A stretch of 64,000 nucleotides of DNA from Cladorhizidae sp. MBARI D1340-BT2. Its lineage: Eukaryota > Porifera > Demospongiae > Poecilosclerida > Cladorhizidae. The stretch is from positions 31,539,442 to 31,603,441 of the forward strand of contig JAQNBH010000009.1 in the NCBI GenBank assembly GCA_028752905.1, written 5' to 3'. Of this stretch, positions 10,767-21,499 are shown piece after piece (position 1 is the stretch's first letter; every line of letters begins with the position of its first letter). The notes beneath the pieces were generated by a model. The model was not told the origin of the DNA, made no database searches, and was given only the letters and a program-made list of their open reading frames with translations. The position numbers and the translations under genes were made by a program.

Positions 10767-12710
10767 GGGGGTCGGATGGGCAAAAAAAGTATTTGAATGA
10801 AAAATAATTTTTTCCCCAGTTATATTATTGTCATAGCATTGGAATACTTTTTGCAGTGCTGAAATGCTCTTATTTTGCACACACACACCAATACAGCGAG
10901 TTATCGGGGATCCCTTCCTGATTTTAAAGGGTTATTTTAATTTTTACCCCATAATTTGTTGTGATTACCTCCAACTTTGGAGCTCTATATGCTTTAGTGT
11001 ATGAACTTGCTAAATAGCTTAAAAGATAGATCTCTCTGTCTGCTCTTATGTGATATTAAACATATTATCATAGGTATATGTATGCTAAAGTTATATACAG
11101 TTAAACATCAGGCCCTAAAAAACTATGGGTTAGGTGGCTAGGTAAGGGTATTTCCAGAGTGGTTAGACTTGAAGTGCTATAAATTGAACCAAGGTTAGCT
11201 AAACCTGTACTCTTCAATTAGAGTGGGTTCATTAAGCTGGACTAGCTGCTAATGACCTGCCATGGCATGCTTTAGAAAAATTATCGTGTCGACCCCTTAC
11301 CATATAAATTGTAAGGCCACTACAAACCTAAAGAGAAGGTGAGTTATTCATGTTACAAGGGTGTTCATGTTACAAGGGTGTAGTTAAGGGATTGGGGGGG
11401 GGGGGGCTAACCACCTTCCCCTCAGAATTAATAAGCTGTTACTGAGTCCGTGCAATGAGGCTAGTATTGTTAGCAAGTCTCAGATGAAAAGACCATTGGT
11501 GGAGTAGGACGCTTGACAGACACCCTGATTAATCCTCTCCAAAACTACATGGAGATGCAACCAGGAAGAGTGTTGGGGATCTGGATAGAATGATCAAGTC
11601 TGTTCAAGCGACCCTACTCCACTTGAATTCCACTGACGAGAGACGCGGTCACCACCTTTGCTCAACTGGAGAGGCCTCTTGGTGCAAATACCAAGTGGCT
11701 CAGGCACTGCATGAAGACTATCATCACAAGCACACACACATTCCAGAAGCCATTGTTAAGCTTTTGAAACCGATTTATGCCCGCCTGGGAAGTAGGGCAC
11801 TTCTTGAGATGTTGCTAGGATGAAGAAGGCAAGATACAGGGCAACGGAGCGAACCAAAACTTTGAGGAGAAGGGCCAGGTGGGTGATGAAAGGGTTTGAA
11901 GATCAGAAGCAGAGGAGTGGGAGTGTTATGTATGCTGCTGGTGCTTTGACACTGCTACCCCATGCCCTAGCAATCAGCCAGGACCTAGCAACCAGTCAGG
12001 ACATAGCAGGGGAACTGGCAAGCGACCCATGAATCGCGAGCCAGGATTGGAAGAGGAGAAAAAAACAGTTTAGTTACTCTTGTATGTGTTGTGTTCTGGT
12101 ATATAGTGCCATAGTTTGTTGGTATGTGTCATTTTGGATGATTTTTGTCGGTATATTCCTCCCTTTTCAAACGTTTAGTTCAATGATTGAACTGCCTTTC
12201 TTATAATGCCTATTCCCGAATAGGGATTTTTTGGCCTTAGGACGGATCTCCCCTGCTTTATACTTGGAGTAAAGAGGAAATATTATATATATTCTGGTTC
12301 CTCTCAATGAGATCTACGTAATGACATTCTTAGTTTTTCAGTTTAAGCAAGTATATTTGAATTGGCTTTAGAATAGTACAGAAAATATTTGTCATGACTA
12401 AAAAAATCATTAAAAATCATCCAACACATCTTTTCACAAAAACTCCATGTAGTTGCATTCTTTGTACTTGCTAATTTCCTTGTAGTAAGTTGTGAAACCC
12501 TAAAGTAAACACTACTCCAAATATGGCTGTCCTGGCCAAACCACAAAAGGTCACTTAAGTCTGGATCAGTTGGAGCTGGGTGGCTGTCACAGTACCAGAA
12601 GGTAGTTCAGTGTATAGGTACACATCATACAAAATTTCAAACAAAAATTCCAAACAAGAGAGGAGTTATATTTTTTTTGGTTTTTTTGTTTTTTTGCCCA
12701 TCCGACCCCC
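10767..12710 (+). mobile_element. TTAA-flanked DNA element carrying a transposase remnant
   Basis: Terminal inverted repeats GGGGGTCGGATGGGCAAAAA at the left (10767) and the complement, TTTGCCCATCCGACCCCC, at the right end (12710), bounded by TTAA at 10763-10766 and 12711-12714. The interior at 10970-11100 resembles the arms of the neighbouring foldback element (unit 'gagctcta...', 'agatctctctgt', 'cataggtata'). A Mutator-like transposase remnant sits at 11450-12032. The foldback element occupies the left TTAA, so the two are nested or abutting. Confidence 0.75.
11450..12032 (+). pseudogene. Mutator-like transposase-domain fragment (C-terminal part)
   Basis: The frame 11590-11823 reads RMIKSVQATLLHLNSTDE..., HHLCSTGEASWCKYQ, then HTHIPEAIVKLLKPIYARL and LLEMLLG. 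This resembles the C-terminal part of the metazoan 'Mutator-like transposase domain' proteins (H/C-x-C and SWCxYQ, then KPIYxRLxxxxLL). The usual TQNANES-type segment is missing at about 11820. The frame then shifts, and 11820-12032 continues with a basic tail ending in YAAGAL, like the YGAGAF ends I know from that family. The catalytic N-terminal part is not seen. It is a dead internal remnant. Assignment rests on remembered family motifs and a profile search would settle it. Confidence 0.62.
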
Positions 12711-12714
12711 TTAA

Positions 12715-13436
12715 GTATTACCACAGCTTGCCTAGTTGTGAAGCATGTGCAAGACCTATATTGTTGTGATGGCAGCAGCTGAAGCCTGTGAAGACATGCT
12801 GTCCTCTGGCCAAACTTTAAGATAATAAAATATTTAGAAGCTATATATACACAGATCTTTATGTGAGGGATTAAGAACTGCATTGGATGCAGAAGTATCT
12901 CTGGGGATTGCAATTATACATTGAGCAAACTTCAAGCTATAAAACGAAATGAAATGTCGAAACTATTTCCACTATCTTCATTTTACAAGCAGTGTGCCCA
13001 CTACCTGGACTGCAGCTGCTGGTCAGAAGAGAAGTATGCCTTTGGAAAGTGAAAGTGACTGCTATACCAAAAAGTGTGCATTTGAAATGGGTTAGTTTCA
13101 AATATAAGCTGAACTTTTGAATACTGAACTGCTCGTACTGGGGGGGAAAAACACTAAGAGATAAGAGTTGTAGTTGTTATATTTACTGAGGAGGATGGGT
13201 AAATTCTTCTGTGTGTGACTGCATGCATGCTCACAACACACAACCACATACATAATATCTAAAGCACTTCATAATAATTGGAATTTAAAATTTAAATTTC
13301 CAACTGTAGAAGGTATATAGAGCATCTAGTCAACATAATTATGACTCAATAATCCACAAATTATTAAAGTCAATTTTTAAGAAATGATAAAAAATAACAA
13401 CTTGTGTTATATAGCTTTCTATATAGCTAGTTATTT
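12715..13436. other. Intergenic; nothing recognised
   Basis: A/T-rich sequence without a supportable gene. The minus-strand open frame at 12587-12913 runs across the TTAA element boundary and shows no domain. Confidence 0.4.
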
Positions 13437-13556
13437 AAGAGGCTAATATGAAGATCATGTCAAGAGGCTAATATGAAGATCATGCTCAAGAGGCTAATAT
13501 GAAGATCATGCTCAAGAGGCTAATATGAAGATCATGCTCAAGAGGCTAATATATAT
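13437..13556. repeat. 26-bp tandem repeat (about 4-5 copies)
   Basis: Units of 'aagaggctaatatgaagatc' plus 'atgctc' are repeated head to tail; the first unit lacks two bases and the last has an 'at' insertion. Confidence 0.85.
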
Positions 13557-13639
13557 GAAGAGTAAAAATAAGTAAACAAATACTGGGTGTTGATTAAATT
13601 ATCCAAGTGAATTAGTTTCTTTAATGTAATTGGGGAGAG

Positions 13640-16005
13640 CCTAGTAGAAGTAGGGGGAAATGAAAGGTAAGCCGACTGATGGGATTAGCAGACAATTACT
13701 GGGGTGGAAGGATCAGAGGTTGTAGTAGGGAGTTGGTTGGCATGGTGAGAGGCCTATATAGAAAGAAAATCTGAATAAGTTTGAAGAAAAAGATAAGTTT
13801 GGCATTATGGCGGCGAGAGGATAGAAATGGAAGATGAAGCTTAGTGAGAAGAGAAGTGTAGTCCGAGGACCATTGTTTACTACATAATTTACATGCAAAT
13901 TGTATTCTCTCAAGATGAGAAGAAAGTTGGGGTCCCAGAGAAAAGCACAATACACCAAATGGGGACGGATAAGAGAAGTGTAGAGGCAAAGAAGAATAGA
14001 AGTGTCTGAATAGCAGTAGAAATGCCGGTAGAGAAGACCAAGTAATTTACGTGTCTTGGAAGAGATGTAAAAAATGTGTTTGTTCCGGGGATAGAGATGA
14101 AGAAAAGAGGATTCCCTGGTACTTGAACTCGGTCACTAACTGAATTGGAGAAACAGAGATACACAGAGGTGGCAGAGACTTAGTAAAAAGAGATTGATAT
14201 AAGCATGTATTTTGGCTTCATTAGATTAAGTGTGAGAGATTGGGAAGCAAGCCAGGCAGAGATACAATTTAGGTCTTTCTGAAAGAGAAAAAAATCAAAA
14301 TGAGAATTGATGGGACGAAAAAGAATGATATCATCTGCGTAGAGAATAAGCTTAGATGAGGCACGTCACACACTCCATTTATAAAGAGGAGAGGACCTAT
14401 TATAGATCCCTGAGGGACAACGCAGGGACAGGTGAGGAGGTGGTATATACCTGTGACAATCACTTGTTGCGAACATGCTGAAAGATAGGTGTGAAGCCAG
14501 TTTATGAGGGAAGTGCAGAAGGAAAGAATGGTTTGTGAGGAACAGAATCAAAGGGTTTTTTGAGATCAAGAAAACAAGTACCAAGCGATTTATTAGTTTG
14601 AAGAAGAGAGTGAAAGGACTGATTGGCCAAGAGAAGGGCTGAAGAAGTGGACCAATGGGGAAGAAAACCAAATTGAGAAGAAGAGTGCATTCAATACAGA
14701 ATTTGTTTAAAGGAGAGAGTGAACATGTTTTTCAAGCAGCTTACTAACTATAGAGAGTAAGGAAATGGGCCGGTAGTTAGAGGGATTGATGAACATTTAG
14801 GGATGGGAACAATGAAGGATTTTTTTGAAGACGTCCTTGAGACAAGGATAAGTAAGGTAAGGGGAGAAAACTATGAGCATTCTAGAGGGGATCAAATCAG
14901 GGCCAGAGGTTGTAGAAGGTAAGAAATCAGGCCAATAATACCAGATTCAGTACAGAGAGAGTCAGGAGGACAGGATGGTTGGAAAGGAAGAGGATGGGAT
15001 ACAATTGTAGGATAGCATGAATCATTCAGAGAAAAACTTATTAAGTATTTCAGCCTTATTATAGCTAGAGGAGAACATGTTACCATTGGATACAAGAGTA
15101 GGTACAGAAAATGATCTTTTTCTTGTGGAACAAACAAAAGACCAAAACTTTTTTGGAAGGAGAGGATGAGAGAACTGGAAGAAGATGTGTTTATTAGTAG
15201 ATGAAATAATGTTTCTAAGTGAGCGATAAGCCAGATAAAGAGCAGGTGAATCTATGGCACGTAAGTGAATTTGTTGTTGAAGGTATCTAAGTGTGACAAG
15301 AAGAGGGGACAGACAAGCTGATGACTTCTGAAAATCTATATATCTGTAAATGCTTTCCAGGAGAAATCAAGGTCTGAAGAAAGGAGTTGATCTCAGGAAA
15401 TAGGTAGGCAGCTCTGTCAAGATGATACAACCAGATTTTATGCTTGGTACACTTTATAATAGGGAGGGGAGAAGGAAGGGTGATTTCCGTTAAGATACTA
15501 TTATGATCAGAGGAGGATATGGGTGGCAGAACCAAAGAAGAAACATGGGATGGAACAAAGACAAGGTCTATGATAGAGGATGAACCAGAATGAGAGGTGT
15601 GTGTGTGGGAGAGGACACGAGTTGAGAATAAATCAGAGAGTGCAGAAAGTTGAAGAGATAGAGGCAGAGATGAGCAGGACACATCAACATTGATGTTAAA
15701 GTCTCCAGTAAGGATCAGGCCAGAGAGCACATTGTGCGAAAGAGCGTTTAGAGTGTCCTAAAAATTCCTGTACCTTGACTGAGAGAAGGCTATTATGGAG
15801 GTTCAAAGGAACATCATGTAAAGAAGAGTGTACATAAATAACACCACCACAATGGCGATTTCTATCTAGGTGATAAAGTTGAAAATTAGTAAAGAAATCT
15901 CGCTATTAAGAATGTCTGGTGAGAGCCAGTCTCATTCACACAAACAAGGTCAGGAAGATAAGTGTTACAGAGTAGAGACAGCTCATCTAATTTATATAAG
16001 AGACT
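13640..16005 (-). mobile_element. CR1/L2-like non-LTR retrotransposon, 5'-truncated and decayed
   Basis: Read on the minus strand from 16005 down. First comes the start of an APE endonuclease (LYKLDELSLLCNTYLPDLVCVNE near 16000-15930), then ILTGDFNIN and later DLVFVPSHV and SSDHNSILTE (15730-15450). The reverse transcriptase follows: QFGFLPHWSTSSALLLA and FLDLKKPFDSVPH (14690-14540) and VPQGSIIGPLLF (14430-14390). A C-terminal region with SSDYTSLLTKLHLPFLSSRRHNAKLIFFFK lies at 13880-13780. Frameshifts and stops separate the pieces, so it is inactive. No target duplication or 3' tail could be defined. The order endonuclease-RT-C-terminal tail and the wording of the motifs fit CR1/L2-type LINEs best. 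Confidence 0.85.
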
Positions 16006-16159
16006 GCAGGCATTGAAGGAAAACAGCTTAAGAGATCAGCTTGTGAAGCGAGAGGTGGAATTAGACAGAAGAAGAGAGGTTTTAAGAGAGAGATTTTGTT
16101 TTATGTCTTATGTCTTGTGTATGTATCATGTAGCTATGTATCTATCTGCTCATTAAAAA

Positions 16160-16416
16160 AGTTTAAAGGGGCAACAAAAACAACAACTAATTAAAACCAA
16201 GTCCAACACAAGTCCAACACAGCGGTATTCCTGACAACCAATTTTTACATATTTTTTTTTAGGCAGATTCTGAATCTGATTATAAGGTGTCGCGCGAACG
16301 ATGCTTATATTCCTATCACGTGATCATGAGCGCGCGACAACTGTGCGCTTGACCAGATCAGCTGGGGTGGCTCTCTATCTTGGAACTCTTTTGTTGCTGG
16401 TGCTTCTGGTTCTCTT
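16160..16416 (+). promoter_or_regulatory. Probable promoter/5' leader of the membrane-protein gene
   Basis: The only stretch between the LINE remnant and the first coding exon. It contains a locally CpG-rich patch with 'gtcgcgcgaacg', an E-box-like 'cacgtg' (16317-16322) and 'gagcgcgcgac'. An in-frame stop at 16327 means the first in-frame ATG is 16417. No TATA box is evident. This is inferred from position. Confidence 0.4.
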
Positions 16417-16433
16417 ATGGCTGTTTCCATTAG
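16417..16433 (+). CDS. Exon 1 of membrane-protein gene (start of signal peptide)
   Basis: ATG plus four codons and two bases (MAVSI + AG) ending at the donor gtaagc. The split codon AG|G gives Arg. The following intron is only 56 bp and ends 'aatttttag'. Confidence 0.68.
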
Positions 16434-18952
16434 GTAAGCTATTAAAGTAAGCAGCTATCACTATAAATCCGTTCCTCCCTAATTTTTAGGTTGCTGTGGA
16501 TATCTGTGGTGTGCATCACAGTCACTCTGACTTGTTTATCCCATGGTGTTAGCTCGGCCTCATTCAAGCATCGCTACGAGTTGTACAGCAAATTAGAAAA
16601 TGCAATAATTACTACTCAAAATAACTCTGATTCCTGTTCAAACCTTCAAGTCTTAGCTGATGCATTTTTTCCAAAAGGACATTCGGAACCTCTTTGTCTC
16701 CCCATCAAATATGCATTTTGGTGTAATGGCATCCAGGAAAAAGGAGTCGACAGTAATGTGACCAACTGTACAAACCCTAGTCGCATATACTTATGGACTG
16801 AATATGCTGTGACTGTCGGCATTGGCATGCTACTGCTTTCCTATTCTCAAAATGCCTTTGCCTTGAAGGGATTTGGTTGGGAAAGATTATGTTTGGTGGA
16901 GAATGACAGCGAGATTGTGCTGCAGATGCCCATGCTGGATAGCAATACGTCTCTCTTCGATGATTGCCTGAGAGATTTAACATCACAAGTAAGTTATTTA
17001 CTGGTGATCCAAATGTGTTTCTTTTCCTTTCTTCATATGCATTACGGGAAGGAAATACATCCCATTGTTGACCAAGTTGACCAAGGAAGTTACATCATTC
17101 ATATGTCATTGATGCATAACACATAGCCTATACAGTTTGGATGCTTCCCCTTGAAATAGCATATCTGTTAAAAAAACTAAAACTTTCAAGTCTCCAGACA
17201 GAGTGAATACTAAGTATATGTGAATGAGGCAAACTCAATTCCATTCAGACTAGATTACCTTATCACGAACCAAGTCTACCACAGCTGAAGATATAAGCTG
17301 AGAACTGCTTCCTCTGTAGTTAACCATAGCAGCAGCTGGCCAGATAGAGGGACCATTCCTATTGAATCAGCATGTTGGTAATTGGTAATTGATATATATG
17401 TGTGGTAGCTAGCTGTCTTGGAGAACTGTAGCAATGTACATGATTAGGTTTATGCGTTCCCACCAAGGTTACAGCATACATGTACTTCAGAATGTCAACA
17501 TAGTTGAATCCTTATACTCGAGCTCTATACATGAAAATCCTCAAATATTTTCCTATATTTTCCTATATGCAGTCCAAGGGGAGGGAGAGGGTGAACACAG
17601 TAAAATGGGATGTTTCCTTGATCAATGTTGATCAATGCATGTGTTTATATTGCACACTGTAAACTAGCTGGCCATTGATTGTTGCATCACACTGGGTAAG
17701 GCTGGTAGCTTTTTCAGGCAAGTGGGCTTCTGGTTTACTTAGGGTAATGTGTGCATATTTAAACTTGTGATTGTGAATTTGGTTGTGATTGTGAATTTGG
17801 TTGCGATTGTGAATTTGGTGGTAATTATGAGAGGGGGTGGCTGAAGAGTATAGTTTCCCTCAATATTTTGCCTTGTCACCTGATTGTTATCACTGTCTTG
17901 CATTGCAGCTTAAAGCTTATGCAAACACCCAAGGGATTCCTACCATCAGCAGCCAGTACAGAGGCTACTCCATTAACTGGAACGACGGTGAAAGTGATAT
18001 CAGTCTACATAACATAATATTCACAGTCCAAATTGTCTTTCTCAGCATTTTTATCTTCTTCTTTGCTTTGTCTACGTCAGACTTTCTTTATCAGAATCTC
18101 TTCAACAAAATCTACTCCAGTGAACACAACCACGTCATAAATCCTGGATATTCTGTGTATTGGGCGATTGTGTTACTCAGTCTAGCATGGAATGTTGGGC
18201 CCTCCTGGCTTGTCATCTCTAAGTCTCATAGTGTAATTTACTCACTCGCTATCTTGGTCCCTCTCTTGCTCCTTGTGTCCATAATGGTGAAGAAGAAGAT
18301 AAATTTCCCTATCCCTTGCTTCAAGGCCATAGCATGTTCTCACCACACCCAAGACCAGCACAGTTTTATCTTGGTCAAGTGTGTGTATTGCACCTTGAGG
18401 GGTGTTATACAGGCGTTCTCCACCTGGAACTTGCTAGTGACATTCACATTCTTCATGCACTACTTCACCACAATCGTCTTGGCATTCTACGTGAACCCTC
18501 TTGGAACTTTGATCAAAATACTCTTCGTTAAGACAGTAGTTATAAGCTTGATTTACATCTTGTCTCTACTATTTGCGTTTGATCAATTTGTGTGGACTAA
18601 GTCGGCTGTTAAGAAGAACGTTACCACACTGATTGGCACCATTACAATTCTCAGTGTCCTTCCACTCGTGGGTTATCTCATATATGTGGTAGGGGAGACC
18701 ATCTTTATTGACTACCCCCACAACAGTAGCTGGCAGTCCATCTTGACTATCATTCCACCTGCTTTGCTCCTGGTTCTATCATGGTACAGTCATGGCTTGC
18801 TCTTTCCTAAGATAAAAAACCAGACCAAATCCAAGGAGGAAAATGATGCGAAGGAAAACCATAAGACTGACCAAGTTTTGGCAGCTGCAGAGACCCTGTC
18901 TCTCGGTCCTCACAATCACAGAGGCCAGGGGTATGATGAGCTACCCTCTTAA
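16417..18952 (+). CDS. Multi-pass membrane glycoprotein with signal peptide, unknown family (3 exons)
   Basis: Exons 16417-16433, 16490-16988 and 17909-18952 join in phase (GT-AG introns of 56 and 920 bp) into 519 codons. The start ATG at 16417 is the first after an in-frame stop and gives a good signal peptide (MAVSIRLLWISVVCITV..., residues 1 to about 28). Residues 29-110 are polar with several Cys and N-glycosylation sequons near residues 50, 95, 98 and 158. Hydrophobic segments are near 111-131, 208-228, 254-275, 281-299, 346-368, 374-396, 411-434 and 449-471, and a short acidic/polar tail follows. That is about eight membrane spans, or seven if the first is not inserted. I cannot place it in a known receptor or transporter family, and no GPCR or transporter motif was seen. 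A possible polyadenylation signal ATTAAA lies at 19110-19115. It may be a lineage-restricted family. Confidence 0.8.
16490..16988 (+). CDS. Exon 2 of membrane-protein gene (ectodomain, first span)
   Basis: Residues 6-172. It begins after 'tttttag' and ends ...DLTSQ at the consensus donor gtaagt, phase 0. The hydrophobic run YAVTVGIGMLLLSYS suggests the first mature membrane segment. Confidence 0.8.
16989..17908. other. Intron 2 of membrane-protein gene
   Basis: 920 bp, GT-AG. It holds a three-copy 18-bp tandem repeat ('ttgtgattgtgaatttgg') at about 17768-17822. Nothing else is recognised. Confidence 0.7.
17909..18952 (+). CDS. Exon 3 of membrane-protein gene (multi-span C-terminal part)
   Basis: Begins LKAYANTQG after 'cattgcag', residues 173-519, stop TAA at 18950-18952. 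It contains seven strongly hydrophobic segments separated by short basic loops (VKKK, KNVTT). The open frame extends upstream to 17837, but that part lies in the intron: the acceptor and the phase both favour 17909. Confidence 0.85.
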   Translation, partial: LKAYANTQGIPTISSQYRGYSINWNDGESDISLHNIIFTVQIVFLSIFIFFFALSTSDFLYQNLFNKIYSSEHNHVINPGYSVYWAIVLLSLAWNVGPSWLVISKSHSVIYSLAILVPLLLLVSIMVKKKINFPIPCFKAIACSHHTQDQHSFILVKCVYCTLRGVIQAFSTWNLLVTFTFFMHYFTTIVLAFYVNPLGTLIKILFVKTVVISLIYILSLLFAFDQFVWTKSAVKKNVTTLIGTITILSVLPLVGYLIYVVGETIFIDYPHNSSWQSILTIIPPALLLVLSWYSHGLLFPKIKNQTKSKEENDAKENHKTDQVLAAAETLSLGPHNHRGQGYDELPS

Positions 18953-19185
18953 ACTTGTACTGGGTATACCGTTTGTACTTCTTCAGCATCAAGTGCTGCT
19001 AGTCACACTGTGGGTACATGCACAACCGTATTATACCACATTTTATGCATACTGTAACTTGCCTTTTTTTCCTCCCCATTTTGTCTGAATGTGTGAAATT
19101 TTGCATGTAATTAAAGATTGGATTTTTGTTGTTGTTTGAACTACAAATATTCTGAGGCATGAGCTTCACAATCCTGTACTGCAGT
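18953..19185 (+). promoter_or_regulatory. Probable 3' UTR with ATTAAA signal
   Basis: ATTAAA at 19110-19115, about 160 bases after the stop codon, followed by a T/GT-rich stretch ('tttttgttgttgtttg') typical of a downstream element. Confidence 0.5.
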
Positions 19186-19320
19186 CTTCCGCTCCACTTC
19201 TGTCTCTCTTGTCACTTCGCCAGTCTTCAAAACTAGTGATTGACTTCCTGATCCCAAGGGATCCCTGTCAGCTTATATATTGTTTGGGGGAAATTGGAAG
19301 GTAGAGAGAAGGATTAATTA
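19186..19320. repeat. Dispersed repeat, copy 1 (paired with 21040-21190)
   Basis: About 140 bp sharing 'gcttcacaatcctgt', 'gggatccctgtcagctta', 'tatattgttt' and 'aaattggaaggtagagaga' in the same order with the block at 21040-21190. Two diverged copies about 1.85 kb apart, element type unknown. Confidence 0.75.
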
Positions 19321-19499
19321 TCTGAAGACTGCTTAATGGACAGCTTGTGCCATTGCTAGCTTTAAGCACCCGCAGAGCACTGTACACTCTATCTTAGATT
19401 AGAGCAGCTTCCACAAAAAAATTAATGACGTACATGCACTTGTTTCTCGTAACCTTTTAAGGGAGGGTAAGGGGTACCATAAAAATAAAAAACAATTAT

Positions 19500-19660
19500 T
19501 AGAACAACCTTCTCAATAATCAACTTCAAATTGTCTTTTCTTGACGTTTTGACTAGAGGCTCTAGCCTTCATCAGGAATATATTCCTGGTGAAGGCTAGA
19601 ACATCTAGTCGAAACGTCGAGAGAAGACAATTTGAAGTTGATTATCGAGAAGGTTATTAT
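19500..19660. repeat. Head-to-head pair of hammerhead-like hairpin repeats
   Basis: An inverted repeat with arms of about 75 bp meeting at the 10-bp palindrome gaatatattc (19576-19585). Each arm, read outward, carries CTGRTGA, an 18-nt hairpin (6-bp stem, 5-nt loop), then RAAAC and a shared tail with 'aatttgaagttgatta'. On the minus strand the core is 19575-19543; on the plus strand it is 19586-19615. Single copies occur at 28337 (+), 47083-47113 (-) and 8554-8583 (-). Confidence 0.85.
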
Positions 19661-19751
19661 AATGTTACGTCAACTGAGAGTTCATTGAGAGACTGTTTGT
19701 GGTGTTTTTTTTACCATAAATTTCCGCTTTATGAAGGCTAGTAATCTGACT

Positions 19752-20045
19752 AGTATACTCCCTTAAAAACTGTATCCTGTTCAAATCACAGAATGCCTGT
19801 TACCACTTCCCATTCATAGGTTGTGTAACAACCACGTAACCACTTAATGATTACCACATGGGAAATTGGAGATTACTTAAAAAAACACAAGCATCTGTGG
19901 CAAACATTGACATGGAACTAGTTCCCTCTCATAACATGGTTATGTGGTTTTGTTACACAACCTGTGAATAGCTAGCGGTGATATAGGCATTCTGTGATTT
20001 AAGGATTTTAAGGTGATCAGGATACAGTTTTTAAGGGAGTATACT
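19752..20045. mobile_element. Short foldback element (about 294 bp)
   Basis: The ends AGTATACTCCCTTAAAAACT and their complement form terminal inverted repeats that continue inward for about 100 bp with small gaps (cacagaatgcct against aggcattctgtg; ggttgtgtaac against gttacacaacc). There is no coding capacity. A TA target duplication is possible if the ends are read as TACTCCC...GGGAGTA, but this is not certain. Confidence 0.8.
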
Positions 20046-21499
20046 TGTCAACACTGTAAAGAATTACAAGCCTACATAAAGGATATCCTTGGAAAACTTT
20101 TGAAACAAATCATCTGGTATATATCTAACAAAAATTAGTTGAAAAGAAGGGGCGAAAAGTTATGGAAGTTGCAAATTTCAGGTATATACTTTAAAAAGGT
20201 TACCTCCCCCTTCCCCCAACCCGCTTCGCCCCTTAAGAGCATGAAGATATAGTTATGGGATATCGGCTATGGTACATCACGTGGTACAGTGAAGGGTCTT
20301 AGTACCATCTTGTAGGAGAGAGGTCTGACGAATATTGACATTTTGAAGAGTGGTGAGTTTAGGGAACTCATCTCCTTCCACGATGCTCTTCGGGGGGGGG
20401 GGGGAATGCAAGTGGGAACAATACGTGCATATTAGGGGCCAACTTGCTTCCCAAGTTCCATTGTGAACCTAATCCCGTTTGGGGATAATAAAAATATACC
20501 AGTAGCAGACATTCTGTAGCTTATTACATTGTCTGTTGATTGGCATTGTATGTTGATTGGTTATTTGTATGTAATTTTAACTTGCACATCCATAACTTCT
20601 ATTTGAAGTGTCAAATTACCTATAATTTTAATGGGATGTATATTATACATCCCATTAAAATTATCACGATTGTCAACCCCTTCTAAATGCTACAATTGTC
20701 TAAATGCTACAATTGCTGTAGTAACCCACCCTCTTAGTGCTTCCCAGGAAGTCTTACAAAAGATGTTTGAGGCATATACATTTTGTTGTGTGAATGTTAG
20801 TTAAACACTGTGCGGAAAATGGGAGTGGCACTGTGTACAAAGGGCTCCCTGTCACTATATATCAAAGGTAGAATTATGTAAGCATGCCTACTAGGATTTA
20901 TAAAACTTGATGTAAAAGTTGCATTTTGGGGCATTTATCCTGGCAGGCACAATTTGCCTTCCCTTGTTGTCGAGGGTAAGGAATTTATAATCGAAATTGT
21001 GTTTCACATGGGATTTTTGTTTACAAACATTTTATGGTAATAAGCTTCACAATCCTGTGTTGCAGTCTTCCACTCCACTTTTGTCCCTCTTCCTGTCTTG
21101 TGATAGACTTCCTGGTCCAAAGGGATCCCTGTCAGCTTATATATTGTTTGGAAGTTTGGGGGAAATTGGAAGGTAGAGAGAAGGATTGAATCCAAGAAAG
21201 TAAAGAAACAAGCTTAGGTGGTTCATTGTCACCACTGCAGTGCGCCTGTCTCAGTCACTGATGGGCTTGTGTGCAAAATATGTTTGGACAAATTCTCTGA
21301 GTACAATCAATTTGCCATTCTCAAACTTTGATCTGCCATAAAAACGACATGTCATCAAGTCATGAGTGCAAACACTATAATGGACAATGCAGGCAACAGA
21401 TTGAGTCAGTCATCCTGTATCCAGTCCTCCCAGTCACAGATTGAGTCGAGACCTATCTTAATAGCTATATATCAAGTTTATTCAGTGAAGTGTGGAGAA
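20046..21499. other. Intergenic; dispersed repeat copy 2
   Basis: No gene is supported. It contains a G run (20392-20404), the palindrome at 20622-20664, and copy 2 of the dispersed repeat at 21040-21190. The stretch 21465-21600 is a diverged relative of the foldback-arm sequence ('agctatatatcaag', 'gtgaagtgtg', 'gagaacacatagagaaacct'). Confidence 0.5.
20622..20664. repeat. Near-perfect 43-bp palindrome
   Basis: ATAATTTTAATGGGATGTAT is followed almost at once by its reverse complement, giving a hairpin with ~20-bp arms and virtually no loop. No gene neighbours it. Confidence 0.85.

Noticed and set aside
17837..17908. Extension of membrane-protein exon 3 upstream to 17837
   Set aside because: There is no acceptor at that point; 'cattgcag' at 17901-17908 restores the phase with exon 2.
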